Positions 13,580 to 22,015 of a stretch of DNA of 26,056 nucleotides are shown piece after piece. The stretch's first letter is position 1. Every line of letters starts with the position of its first letter. Under the pieces are notes generated by a model. The model saw only the letters and a program-made list of their open reading frames with translations. It had not been told where the DNA came from and did not search any database. The DNA comes from CAZCRE01 sp964501075. Lineage in GTDB: Archaea; Thermoproteota; Bathyarchaeia; Bathyarchaeales; Bathycorpusculaceae. The DNA lies in contig CAZCRE010000006.1 of NCBI GenBank assembly GCA_964501075.1, positions 1 through 26,056 of the forward strand, written 5' to 3'. A program made the position numbers and the translations under genes.

Positions 13580-14389
13580 ATGCAGTGGGCGTTTGATGTT
13601 GTACGGATCGCATTGACTTTGCCTTTCATGCTTTATGCTTCAGTCAATGACTACAAGAATCGTGAAGTGAGTAACAGCGTTTGGATGCTTTTTGCGCCGC
13701 CTGCCTTTGCATTGACGTTCATGGAACTTTTCCTTTTCAATGCCTCAGAGTTTGTTTCTTACGGCTTAAGTTTTGGATTGACAGTCGTTTTCGCTTTGGT
13801 TCTATTCTATGCAGGTGGTTTCGGTGGGGCTGATGCAAAAGCTTTGATGTGTTTGGCGCTTGCTTTGCCTTTCTACCCGGAGAATCTTCTCGCACCTCTG
13901 TCGGGCCAGATCTCTCCAATTTCAAAAGTGTTCTTCCCCTTGGCAATTTTCAGTAACTCGGTCGTATTGGCAGTAGTTCCTGTGCTTTGGATAGTATTGC
14001 GCAATGCTCTGTGGCGCTCAAGGATCAATAGGAACCTCTTCGAAGGAGATCAAAGGTTTGAATCATTGGGCAAGAGGCTTTTGGTTATGATCACGGGTTA
14101 TAGAGTTCCAATCAGTAAACTGAAGGAAAAATGGCATGTTTATCCATTGGAGGACATAGAAGAAACTCCTGAAAAGGGAGTCAGAAGGAAGCTGATTGTA
14201 CTACCCAAGGATGAAGGTAGGGCTGCAATAGTAGATAGACTGGATAAGGCGATCACTGCAGGCGCAATTGAAGATGGCGTCTGGGCGAGTCCGGGTTTGC
14301 CGATGCTTGTTTTGATCACGGTTGGTTTAGTCGTGGCGCTGTTTTTCGGCGACATTATTTGGTTATTTGTTAACTCTTTGTTTGGATAG
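13580..14389 (+). CDS. A24 family prepilin/preflagellin peptidase
   Basis: 269 residues, mostly membrane helices. The two catalytic aspartates of aspartic-acid prepilin peptidases are in place: D24 in SVNDYKNREV and D85 in the GGADAK motif (the GxGD site). An insert of about 90 soluble residues (RVPISKLKEKWHVYP ... DEGRAAIVDRLDKAI) lies before the last helix LVLITVGLVVALFFGDIIWL, as in FlaK-like archaeal peptidases. It removes the leader of class III pre-pilins on the inner face of the membrane. Own TATA-like ATTAAATAC about 50 nt before ATG. The pilin just upstream is the obvious substrate. Confidence 0.88.
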   Translation: MQWAFDVVRIALTLPFMLYASVNDYKNREVSNSVWMLFAPPAFALTFMELFLFNASEFVSYGLSFGLTVVFALVLFYAGGFGGADAKALMCLALALPFYPENLLAPLSGQISPISKVFFPLAIFSNSVVLAVVPVLWIVLRNALWRSRINRNLFEGDQRFESLGKRLLVMITGYRVPISKLKEKWHVYPLEDIEETPEKGVRRKLIVLPKDEGRAAIVDRLDKAITAGAIEDGVWASPGLPMLVLITVGLVVALFFGDIIWLFVNSLFG

Positions 14390-14478
14390 TTGACGGAAAA
14401 ACGCTGCAATTCTTGATCCTTAATTTAATCTGAAGAAGACAAGTATCCGCTGATTGATCTGTTTTCCCCAAGTTTGGC

Positions 14479-15633
14479 TTGAGTGTTCTGAAAAGATTAT
14501 TTGGGATAAGCGAATATCTGTTCTTCGGTGAAGAACTATTGTCAGCTGATTACCGCGAGGATTTGTGTGCATTTCTGAGAAGTAGGCTTGAACGATTCGA
14601 TGTTGTTGTAATGCCTGACTTTTTCTTGGACCGCTTCATAGATCTTGGCCAGAACGTGGCATCTTTCTCACGGAACCTTGAGAGCATAGTGAGGAAGAAG
14701 GGTGGTAGCATTGACGGTATTGCTCAGACAGAATCTAGAGGTGGGAACGCCGTTAACACTGCTTCTGCCTTAGCTGCATTGGGCGCCAGAGTGACCCCGA
14801 TAGTGTGTACGACCAAGCTTGGCCTGCAGTTGCTGAGGTTCCATTTAGGCCATCTTGATGTTGACTTCTCACACGTCAAGGTCTTTGATAAAGCTTCGAT
14901 AACCACGGCTTTGGAGTTTGAGAATGAAGGGCAAAGAGCAAATGTTATGTTAAGAGACGTTGGTTCATTGTCGGATTTTGGTCCACACCATTTGGGTTGC
15001 GATGATTTCGAAATCATAAGAAGCGCGGATTATGTCTGTGTTTTCAACTGGGCTGGAACCAGAAACTTCGGAACTGAGCTTGCAAGAACAGTTTTTCATC
15101 AAGCAAAGAATGGTGGAAAGGGCAAAACCTACTGCGACACTGCTGACCCATTGCCTAACGAAGGGAAAATTCAACAACTAGTAAAGGGTGTTCTGCAAAA
15201 CCCTGATTTGGACGTTCTGAGCGTTAATGAGAATGAAGCCGTTTGTTATGCGTCGCGGTTGAGTAGAAAAACAGCGAAAATTCCTCGAGAAAACTTGTCC
15301 TTTGAAGAGATGGCTGGAGAATCCGCGAGAATCCTTGCTTCTCATCTATTAGCGAGAGTAGATTTGCACACAACGAGCTTTTCCGCGACATTCAAAAAAG
15401 AAGGTGAAACCATTGTGCCCGCTTTTGAGGTTCCTGTTTTTCGGGCAACTGGAGCAGGAGACGCATGGAACGCCGGGAACATTCTGGGAGACGCCTGTGG
15501 GCTCTCAAATGATTGCAGGTTGACTCTAGCGAACGCTGTTGCCGCATACTATGTTTCAAGTCCAGATGGAACCCATCCGACACGAAAACAACTTTTGAGG
15601 TTTTGTGAAAAACTGAAGCCAAAGAAGCATTGA
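14479..15633 (+). CDS. PfkB family sugar or nucleoside kinase
   Basis: 384 residues, longer than most PfkB kinases (about 300) because of a 40-residue N-terminal part. The fold signatures are DVVVMPDFFLDRF, RGGNAVNTASALAALG, DVLSVNENEAVCY, and the catalytic/anion-hole motif FRATGAGDAWNAGNILGDA, in which the aspartate is the base. The substrate cannot be read from sequence; the enzyme uses ATP-type donors as others of the family. The start is TTG 14479 without a clear ribosome site. It lies 132 nt before the glmM-like gene on the same strand, which would fit a sugar kinase supplying that pathway, but each gene has its own TATA-like box. Confidence 0.8.
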   Translation: MSVLKRLFGISEYLFFGEELLSADYREDLCAFLRSRLERFDVVVMPDFFLDRFIDLGQNVASFSRNLESIVRKKGGSIDGIAQTESRGGNAVNTASALAALGARVTPIVCTTKLGLQLLRFHLGHLDVDFSHVKVFDKASITTALEFENEGQRANVMLRDVGSLSDFGPHHLGCDDFEIIRSADYVCVFNWAGTRNFGTELARTVFHQAKNGGKGKTYCDTADPLPNEGKIQQLVKGVLQNPDLDVLSVNENEAVCYASRLSRKTAKIPRENLSFEEMAGESARILASHLLARVDLHTTSFSATFKKEGETIVPAFEVPVFRATGAGDAWNAGNILGDACGLSNDCRLTLANAVAAYYVSSPDGTHPTRKQLLRFCEKLKPKKH

Positions 15634-15715
15634 TTATCGGCTTTTTCCATGAGTCTCGTTAACTGAAATCTAATTGAGGTTGAAATCCACCATTAACCCA
15701 ACAGGAATCTGAAAG

Positions 15716-15724
15716 TTATTTAAA
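15716..15724 (+). promoter_or_regulatory. TATA box of the glmM-glmU pair
   Basis: TTATTTAAA with purines before it (GAAAG), about 42 nt before the TTG start at 15766. Confidence 0.5.
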
Positions 15725-15765
15725 CGAGTCAAAAACTAAGTTTGTCATGAAACTGGTTAGGGTGT

Positions 15766-17136
15766 TTGGAGGATTTGAAGTCGAAGCTTTTTGGGAGTTC
15801 TGGGGTTCGTGGCTTGGTCAACAAGAGCTTAACGCCGGTATTAACTGCTGAGATCGGTCTGGCAGTTACAGCATTTGCGAACGTGAAGAAGGTTCTTGTT
15901 GCACGGGATACAAGGGTTTCTGGGCCAATGCTGGAAGAAGGGTTGGTTTCGGGGCTTCTTGCTGGAGGGGCGGATGTGACGGTTTTGGGGGTTATTCCTA
16001 CGCCGGTTTTGGCATATCTGACGAAAACGTTGGGCGCTGACATTGGATTGATGATTACGGCTTCGCATAATCCGCCCCAATACAACGGCGTCAAAATATT
16101 CGACTGCAACGGTATAGCCTATGGCGAGAAAAACCAAGGTAACGTTGAGAAGATAATACAGACCAAGCAGTTTAGGCGCGTGGATTGGCGAAGCGTCGGA
16201 AAGGCCACGTTCAGCGAGCAAGACCAACTATATGCTGTTATGGTGCGGAAAAAGGTGAAACTGCATAGGAACTGGCGGGTTGTAGTGGATCCTGGATGTG
16301 GTGCAACTTATCGTTTGGCACCCATGATTTTGAAAGAGTTAGGGTGCAGATTGATTGTTGTAAATGCGCAGCCAGACGGGTTCTTTCCAGCACGAAGTCC
16401 TGAGCCTAATGTTGATTCCTTGAAATCCTTGGCACTGATCGTTAAGGAGTTGGGCGCTGATGTGGGTGTAGCTTATGATGGTGATGGAGATAGGGTGGCT
16501 TTCATTGATGAGGATGGTGTTTTTGCGGATTTTGATCGTGTCTTAGCTGCTTATGCCGGGCATGTTGTGAGAGGAAGCAACGGCGGTACTATCGTCACAA
16601 CAGTTGAGGCATCAATGTGCGTTGAGAAGATGGTTGAGGCTGAAGGCGGAAAAGTGCGTAGAACGAAGGTTGGGGATGTTTATGTTTCAGAAGCAATCAA
16701 GAAATATGACGCAGTTTTCGGAGGCGAGCCTTGTGGGGCATGGATACATCCTCATTTCCATTGTTGTCCAGATGGAATACTTTCTGCTGTGTTGTCCTTG
16801 AAGGCTTTGGAAGAGAAGAACAAATCCCTGTCTGAGTTCCTTTCTGAAGTGCCTCAGTATCTAACTTTGAGGAAAAACGTTGCTTGCAATGATAAGACCA
16901 AATACCAAATTGTGGAAAAGGTAGGTGAAGGCATAAAGTCCATTTTTCCCAAGTATAGACAACTTTCAGCCATCGATGGAGTTCGCCTTGACCTTGATAA
17001 CGGTTGGGTCTTGATCAGGTCTTCAGGCACTGAACCGTTAATCAGGATAACTGTCGAAGGCGAATCGTTAATAGCTGCAAAACAGATAATGCAGGAAAGC
17101 TTAAGACTGGTTAGGAACCTATCAGGGGAAAGCTGA
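15766..17136 (+). CDS. glmM: Phosphoglucosamine mutase / phosphohexomutase
   Basis: 456 residues. Alpha-D-phosphohexomutase motifs are all present: FGSSGVRG at the start, the phosphoserine loop ITASHNPPQYNGVKIF, the metal loop AYDGDGDRVAF, the sugar-binding GGEPCGAWIHP, and the phosphate loop RSSGTEPLIRI. It would convert glucosamine-6-phosphate to glucosamine-1-phosphate; archaeal relatives also act on mannose or glucose phosphates. The tie to GlmM rests on the neighbour: a GlmU-like gene starts one base after its stop. TTG 15766 is the first sensible start; TTG 15775 has a GGAGG only two bases before and would remove three residues. Confidence 0.85.
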   Translation: MEDLKSKLFGSSGVRGLVNKSLTPVLTAEIGLAVTAFANVKKVLVARDTRVSGPMLEEGLVSGLLAGGADVTVLGVIPTPVLAYLTKTLGADIGLMITASHNPPQYNGVKIFDCNGIAYGEKNQGNVEKIIQTKQFRRVDWRSVGKATFSEQDQLYAVMVRKKVKLHRNWRVVVDPGCGATYRLAPMILKELGCRLIVVNAQPDGFFPARSPEPNVDSLKSLALIVKELGADVGVAYDGDGDRVAFIDEDGVFADFDRVLAAYAGHVVRGSNGGTIVTTVEASMCVEKMVEAEGGKVRRTKVGDVYVSEAIKKYDAVFGGEPCGAWIHPHFHCCPDGILSAVLSLKALEEKNKSLSEFLSEVPQYLTLRKNVACNDKTKYQIVEKVGEGIKSIFPKYRQLSAIDGVRLDLDNGWVLIRSSGTEPLIRITVEGESLIAAKQIMQESLRLVRNLSGES

Positions 17137-17137
17137 A

Positions 17138-18418
17138 ATGAAAGCTGTCGTTCTAGCAGCTGGGGAGGGAGTAAGGCTTCAACCTATTACTTCAACGAGG
17201 CCCAAACATCTTGTAGAGGTTGGCGGAAAGCCGATTCTTGAGTACTGCTTGAGTTCGCTGAAGGCTTCTGGCATAGATGAAGTGTTGATAGTTGTTCATT
17301 ATATGGCTGAGGCTATTCGACTGCGGTTTGGTGATGGCAAGAGCTTCGGGCTGCGAATTGATTATGTGGAACAGAAAGCGATAGTTGGAACAGGCAATGC
17401 GGTGAGCGTCGTTGAGCCGCATGTCAGCGATGATTTTGTGCTTCTATATGGAGATCTGCTGTTCACCACTGAAGCATTGAAGAGTGTAATTGCGCTACAT
17501 CAGAAAGAGCGACCAGCCGCCACTATGGCTGTCGTTCCTGTTGGGAAACCGGAAGACTATGGAATTGTGGAACTTGAAAACGGCAATCGCGTTAAGCGCA
17601 TTGTTGAGAAACCTAGTCGACAAGAAGCACCGACAAATTTGGCAAACGCAGGGATCTATGTTTTTTCACTGGAGATTTTTGAAAGAATAGGGAGAATTTC
17701 GGCTTCGTCCAGAGGAGAATTGGAGATTACGGACGCAATCTCCTTGCTGGCTAAAGAGGGCAAAGCAGTTCTTGCTGTTACACTGTCGCCTGATGATTGG
17801 TTTGATATTGGCAGACCTTGGGATTTGCTTGAGGCGAATCGTTGGGCGCTTGAGAGGATGAATCATAAAGTGATTGGGTTCATTGAAGATGGGGCTCATT
17901 TGATCGGACCCGTGACCGTTGCAAAATCTGCTAGGATTCGCTCTGGAGCATATGTTGAAGGTCCTGCGTTGATAGATGAGGAAGCCGATGTCGGGCCGAA
18001 CTGCTACATTCGACCACACACTAGTATCGGGAAAAAGGTTCGTGTAGGTAATGCTTGTGAGGTGAAGAACAGCATATTGATGCGTGGGACGCATGTTGGC
18101 CACTTATCATATATCGGTGACAGTATTCTTGGGGAGAAGTGTAACCTTGGTGCAGGCACTGTGACTGCTAACTATCGATTTGACTCTGGGCCAATAAAGA
18201 TGATGGTGAAGGACAAGCTTGTGGACAGTGAAAGGAAAAAGCTGGGAGCAGTTCTGGGTGACAACGTCAAAACAGGGATAAACGCGTTGCTGATGCCTGG
18301 CGTGAAAGTGGGAGATAGCAGTTGGGTCGGGCCGAATGTTGTGGTTGATCGGGATTTGCCTGCTAATTCTATTATGCTATTGAAGCAAAGCACAGAGAAG
18401 AGAGCGCTGAAGCCGTAG
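17138..18418 (+). CDS. glmU: Bifunctional GlmU-like sugar-1-phosphate nucleotidyltransferase/acetyltransferase
   Basis: 426 residues in two parts. The N-terminal half is a nucleotidyltransferase with LAAGEGVRLQPITSTRPKHL, LLYGDLLF (metal aspartate), and WFDIGRPWDLLEAN. From about residue 245 to the end is a left-handed beta-helix with hexapeptide repeats (IGPVTVAKSARIRSGAYVEG ... GIN ALLMPGVKVG). Such archaeal proteins make UDP-N-acetylglucosamine by acetylating glucosamine-1-phosphate and transferring UMP. ATG is one base after the glmM stop with AGGGG ten bases before, so translation is coupled. The product feeds glycans, for example on pilins or the S-layer. A glucose-1-phosphate thymidylyltransferase-like role is the alternative. 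Confidence 0.85.
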   Translation: MKAVVLAAGEGVRLQPITSTRPKHLVEVGGKPILEYCLSSLKASGIDEVLIVVHYMAEAIRLRFGDGKSFGLRIDYVEQKAIVGTGNAVSVVEPHVSDDFVLLYGDLLFTTEALKSVIALHQKERPAATMAVVPVGKPEDYGIVELENGNRVKRIVEKPSRQEAPTNLANAGIYVFSLEIFERIGRISASSRGELEITDAISLLAKEGKAVLAVTLSPDDWFDIGRPWDLLEANRWALERMNHKVIGFIEDGAHLIGPVTVAKSARIRSGAYVEGPALIDEEADVGPNCYIRPHTSIGKKVRVGNACEVKNSILMRGTHVGHLSYIGDSILGEKCNLGAGTVTANYRFDSGPIKMMVKDKLVDSERKKLGAVLGDNVKTGINALLMPGVKVGDSSWVGPNVVVDRDLPANSIMLLKQSTEKRALKP

Positions 18419-18470
18419 CATTGATATATTTCAGAAAAATGCTAAATGGTTTTGTGCGCGCTACATGGAT

Positions 18471-18478
18471 TTTAAATA
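18471..18478 (+). promoter_or_regulatory. TATA box of the Sm-like gene
   Basis: TTTAAATA at 38-45 nt before the start, transcription beginning near 18500, just before GGAGGT at 18507-18512. Confidence 0.5.
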
Positions 18479-18515
18479 GTTGTTCTGCAATTTCGTTAGG
18501 GTGAATGGAGGTCTG

Positions 18516-18950
18516 ATGTTGTCAGTAGGGCAGAGAAGATATTTTAGTGAAGTCTCGGCGTTGGCAGATAGGCACGTGATTGTTACAACGACAGCCGGTA
18601 AGACGTTCAGCGGGACTGTGATCGGTATTAACCCTGACAATTTGAGCCTGTGTTTGGCTGAGGCGAAGGACGACGAAGGAAAAGTATTGCATAGGGTTTT
18701 TCTCAACGGAAATGTTGTGGCTCAGATTTTTAGTGTGGAGAAACCTTTTAATTTGAAGACATTGGCGGATCGCCTTGAGAAGGTTTTTCCGACGATGGTG
18801 AAGCTTTACGAGGATAAGGGTTTCATTTGGGTTATGGACAAAGTCAAGTTGACCGAGAAAGGTGTAGTGGAAGGTTCAGGGCCTGCTGCAGAGCGTGTGC
18901 AAAAAGTTTACGACCAGTTCATCGGCGAAGCGAAAGGTAAGACTAGCTAG
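18516..18950 (+). CDS. Sm-like (LSm) protein with C-terminal extension
   Basis: 144 residues. The first 75 form an Sm fold: Sm1-type RHVIVTTTAGKTFSGTVIGI followed by NPDNLSLCLAEAKD and Sm2-type VFLNGNVVAQIF. A second domain of about 70 residues follows (LADRLEKVFPTMVKLYEDKG ... VYDQFIGEAKGK), as in archaeal SmAP3-type proteins. Sm proteins form rings that bind RNA. GGAGGT lies only 3 nt before ATG 18516; TTG 18519, the next codon, would have a 6-nt spacing and is an alternative. The stop overlaps the stop of the convergent PAC2 gene inside a CTAG. Confidence 0.8.
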   Translation: MLSVGQRRYFSEVSALADRHVIVTTTAGKTFSGTVIGINPDNLSLCLAEAKDDEGKVLHRVFLNGNVVAQIFSVEKPFNLKTLADRLEKVFPTMVKLYEDKGFIWVMDKVKLTEKGVVEGSGPAAERVQKVYDQFIGEAKGKTS

Positions 18951-19699
18951 ATAAACCAGCGAAACTGCTGTTCCTCTTTCTTCTTTATTTCTACAACGTT
19001 CTTGAGCAAACCGAAGGACTCAAGAATCCTCTTGGTTTCTTCAGCTGCCACTTCGAGCCTTGACAAGTCAACATTCAGGTTCAGAAACTTGCCTAGGATT
19101 ACGAGGACGGAGCGTGCAGCGTTTGCATCTGGATAGGTGCCAAGTGTTTCGACGAGAAGAGAGAAAGCCTTCAGATTCCTTAGTCTGGCAAGCCCAACAG
19201 TGAGACCAGCAACGCCAAATATCTGACCAACCATTATTCTCGCACCCAGGTTTAAAGCGGTCTGCAATGTTTCGCCGTCCGAGGCAGCGGCGTACATTTG
19301 CGGATTAGATTTTGCTTCGTCGGTTTTGAACCCGCCCAAAGTTACGACTTGACGGCAGCCCAATTCCTGTGCCATGTCTAAAATTCTTCCGCAGAGTTCG
19401 TATTGCCCAGGCGTAGTTAGGGATTGGGTGTTTCCGTACCAAAAGATGAGGTCAAGTCCTCCATTATTGCTCTTATGGTAGTAAAGCTCGTTTGTTGGTG
19501 AACGTGTTCCTCCTGTTTCGGTTGTTATTGTCAGGTCTTGGAAGGTTGAAGAGTGGATTTCGGCAAAACGTGTGGCCTTCAGTTCATGGATCATGTGCAG
19601 GGTTACGATGTTGGCTACGAATCCTATGCCTGGTAGTCCTTCGATAAGGACTGGGTCTTTCAGCTTGGGTTTTTCAGTGATTTCGATTGTGCAGACCAT
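18947..19699 (-). CDS. PAC2 family protein (proteasome assembly chaperone-like)
   Basis: 250 residues. PVLIEGLPGIGFVANIVTLH is followed by TNELYYHKSNNGGLDLIFWY and QYELCGRILDMAQELGCRQV with TLGGFKTDEA, the core pattern of the archaeal PAC2 family (COG2047-like), relatives of the eukaryotic 20S proteasome assembly chaperone 2. A C-terminal helical part AAEETKRILESFGLL ends in a basic-acidic tail. Function in archaea is unproven; a role in proteasome assembly is inferred from the family. Start ATG 19699 with GGAAG eight bases upstream. It shares a 4-bp overlap with the Sm-like gene at its 3' end, convergent. Confidence 0.85.
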   Translation of the reverse strand: MVCTIEITEKPKLKDPVLIEGLPGIGFVANIVTLHMIHELKATRFAEIHSSTFQDLTITTETGGTRSPTNELYYHKSNNGGLDLIFWYGNTQSLTTPGQYELCGRILDMAQELGCRQVVTLGGFKTDEAKSNPQMYAAASDGETLQTALNLGARIMVGQIFGVAGLTVGLARLRNLKAFSLLVETLGTYPDANAARSVLVILGKFLNLNVDLSRLEVAAEETKRILESFGLLKNVVEIKKKEEQQFRWFI

Positions 19700-19745
19700 G
19701 TATTTGGCTTCCGTTTCGTGAAGGATAATCTAGTTTTTGGCTTTC

Positions 19746-19753
19746 GATATAAG
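19746..19753 (-). promoter_or_regulatory. TATA box of the PAC2 gene
   Basis: On the reverse strand CTTATATC about 48 nt before the ATG at 19699. Confidence 0.45.
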
Positions 19754-19785
19754 TGTTCTAGTAGGGAGTAGTTGAAGAACATCAA

Positions 19786-21825
19786 TCAAAAGGTTACGAG
19801 TTTTGCCTTTTTCAGGTCTTTCAGGAATTTCATCACGTTCTCGGGGTCAGTTGGGCTGTATTCGGCTGAAACAGCCTTGATTATGTCGTGTGCATTTCGT
19901 TTTCCATCCATGAAATTCAGTATTTCAGCCATTTTCTTGCTGAAGTCTTCATCCTTGTCGTCGATCAGCTCGTACCATTCATATTCTTCTTCGCCTATTG
20001 CTTTCTTCAGCACATCGTCGTTAAGTGTTCCTTTGAACAGTTTTTTGGGAGCTAGCCTTTTTGCCTCTTGATCGGCTTGCGTCTCCTCAAGCTTTTCAAG
20101 CTTTATGGCAGACGTTTTGGCGATGAAGTTCAGAGTTTCTTCCAGTTTTCTGGTTTCGCTTTTTCCCAAGTTCCGTATATCTTCGCAGTGTTTGTGGATT
20201 ATAGTGGTTAGCTCTGGATGCTCTCCAAGCCTCTTGAGAGATTTGACTGATTGTTGTTCACGCCAAACGACGTGCTCTATTTTGCTCGTGTAGTAGGCGG
20301 CTGTTTTCGCGAGTTCGTTGGCCAACTTGTTCTTTTCATCCTTGGTCGTTTGGGTTTTCTTTTCGATCAGTTCTTTGACTGCTTCAACGCTTGTTTCCAT
20401 TATTCTGGTCATGCCCTTTGAGGCTGTTTGGTGCGCAAGTGTGAAAATGTCTTCGTGAGTGGCGTTGGCAAGAGTCAAAGCTGCAACTGTGGCTACCCAA
20501 CCGACTCGTTTGAGGCTGTCTTCGCTTACTTTGTCAATAGTGTCCATGCTTGTGTGGTAGAATAGGTCGGGCCATTGGAGTAGCATGACGCATGGGACAC
20601 GGGTTGTGGCTTCGGTGAACTCAGCATGGTCGCTTCCGCCGCTGAACGCTTGTGAACGGTATCTGAACGTGCTGGCTAGGCCTAGAGGTGTTCGATTGTC
20701 AAACTCTTTTGTTGTCTCTTCCATGAGGCTGTAGACGTAGTCGTTTAGGTAGGAAGGTAGGCTATCGGGGGTGCGGTCGAGGTTTAGTGTGGATTTGCAC
20801 AGTTCTTGGTTTTGCCCTACCATGTCGAGGTTTATGCCTGCCACAAGTCGTGAGCTTAGTTCTGGGTGGCGTGAGAGGTAAGCCACTGTTCCAAGGGTTT
20901 CTGGAACCCAGATGAATCGTATGGTTCTTGCTGGAGGAGGAATCTTGCCTTTTCTGATCAACGTTTTGATGGTTCTTGCCACTTCCAAAAGCAGACCGCT
21001 TCCAGAGGCATTGTCGTTTGCGCTTGGTTTCGGATGACATAGATGAGCAATTAGAAAAATCTCCTTGTTCGGTTCCTCTGTACCTCCTATTGTTGCGGTC
21101 AAGACATCTTCATGGAAAGGAAACAGTCTTGCATCTATCTTGGCCTTGAGTTTGACCGTTTTACCAGCTTGAAGTAAGGCTCTCATTGCGTTGCCCTGAC
21201 GCTTGCTCAGTGAAAAGCCAAAAGCAACCTTGGGTAGATCATCCGCAGTGGGCCAGATCGCTTGGTAGGCATGAGCATCGGGAATATCTAGGCTCTCTCG
21301 AACATTTGGCATCTCATGTGTGATTGTGTCTGTGATGACTCCTGCTGCACCGTGTTTGTAAACAGCTTGTTGGTGGACGAGTCTCGCTCGACCCGTGGCT
21401 AGGACAAATTTGCCCTTAACATTTTTACCCTCGTAATCTTTCTCCTTGGTCCCCTTTCCCACGTCAACCAGTTCAGCCGTGACGCCTTTTACTGGCGTTG
21501 CTTTGCTGAAAGTGTGCAGGCTTTGCGGACAATCTTCATAAGTGCAGAGCAGCTTTCCCTCTGGTTCTACAAGCCGAAGCTCAGCGCTTTGGATTTCCCA
21601 GCCAATCGGACTCGTGTGTGTCCAGTATTTGGTTTTGCCGTCTGCTGGGAACTGCTCGATTACTGCGTCTTGAAAATCCAATCCTGACAGTTCATTCTTG
21701 ACGTATTCGGCAGCTTCATGGAACATTGTGGACCCTTGAATTCTGTGAAAGCGCGAAACTTGAGCCACGAAGGATTTAGCAACACTGCCAGACAATTCGT
21801 CTTTGACAAGCTTGTACAGATTCAC
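19786..21825 (-). CDS. Large M28-like metallopeptidase with PA-type insert
   Basis: 679 residues, longer than usual M28 aminopeptidases. A PA-like domain occupies about 110-240 (VKGVTAELVDVGKGT ... GRARLVHQQAVYKHGAAGVI). The zinc peptidase core has HLCHPKPSANDNASGSG with H261/H264 and D271, E309 in VPETLGTVAYL, D334 in INLDMVG, D399/H400 in GGSDHAEF and H424 in DLFYHTSMDTIDK, all metal or catalytic candidates. About 490-600 is charged helix, probably coiled coil, and the last 50 residues (MDGKRNAHDIIKAVS ... FLKDLKKAKLVTF) resemble a small winged helix or PqqD-like domain. No signal peptide is visible, so it acts in the cytoplasm. GTG start with GTGAT upstream; TATA at 21914-21921 on the reverse strand. 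Confidence 0.8.
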   Translation of the reverse strand: MNLYKLVKDELSGSVAKSFVAQVSRFHRIQGSTMFHEAAEYVKNELSGLDFQDAVIEQFPADGKTKYWTHTSPIGWEIQSAELRLVEPEGKLLCTYEDCPQSLHTFSKATPVKGVTAELVDVGKGTKEKDYEGKNVKGKFVLATGRARLVHQQAVYKHGAAGVITDTITHEMPNVRESLDIPDAHAYQAIWPTADDLPKVAFGFSLSKRQGNAMRALLQAGKTVKLKAKIDARLFPFHEDVLTATIGGTEEPNKEIFLIAHLCHPKPSANDNASGSGLLLEVARTIKTLIRKGKIPPPARTIRFIWVPETLGTVAYLSRHPELSSRLVAGINLDMVGQNQELCKSTLNLDRTPDSLPSYLNDYVYSLMEETTKEFDNRTPLGLASTFRYRSQAFSGGSDHAEFTEATTRVPCVMLLQWPDLFYHTSMDTIDKVSEDSLKRVGWVATVAALTLANATHEDIFTLAHQTASKGMTRIMETSVEAVKELIEKKTQTTKDEKNKLANELAKTAAYYTSKIEHVVWREQQSVKSLKRLGEHPELTTIIHKHCEDIRNLGKSETRKLEETLNFIAKTSAIKLEKLEETQADQEAKRLAPKKLFKGTLNDDVLKKAIGEEEYEWYELIDDKDEDFSKKMAEILNFMDGKRNAHDIIKAVSAEYSPTDPENVMKFLKDLKKAKLVTF

Positions 21826-21974
21826 AACTAATCACGTCTTTTCCATCTCCTTCTCCTATGAGTAAAAGCTTGCGGTTTGATCTGGAATAGGGCTCGTTTG
21901 GGCAGATCACAGCCTTATAAAGACTCCCCAAGCATTTTTCTTTGAAAATCAGTGTCAAGTTCCTTGGACATTTC

Positions 21975-21982
21975 TTATATAT
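21975..21982 (+). promoter_or_regulatory. TATA box of the tRNA-guanine transglycosylase gene
   Basis: TTATATAT about 35-41 nt before TTG 22016, so transcription starts near 22005, leaving almost no leader. Confidence 0.5.
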
Positions 21983-22015
21983 CTGGCTGATTGCTTTTGG
22001 TTCAAGGTTTGCCTA

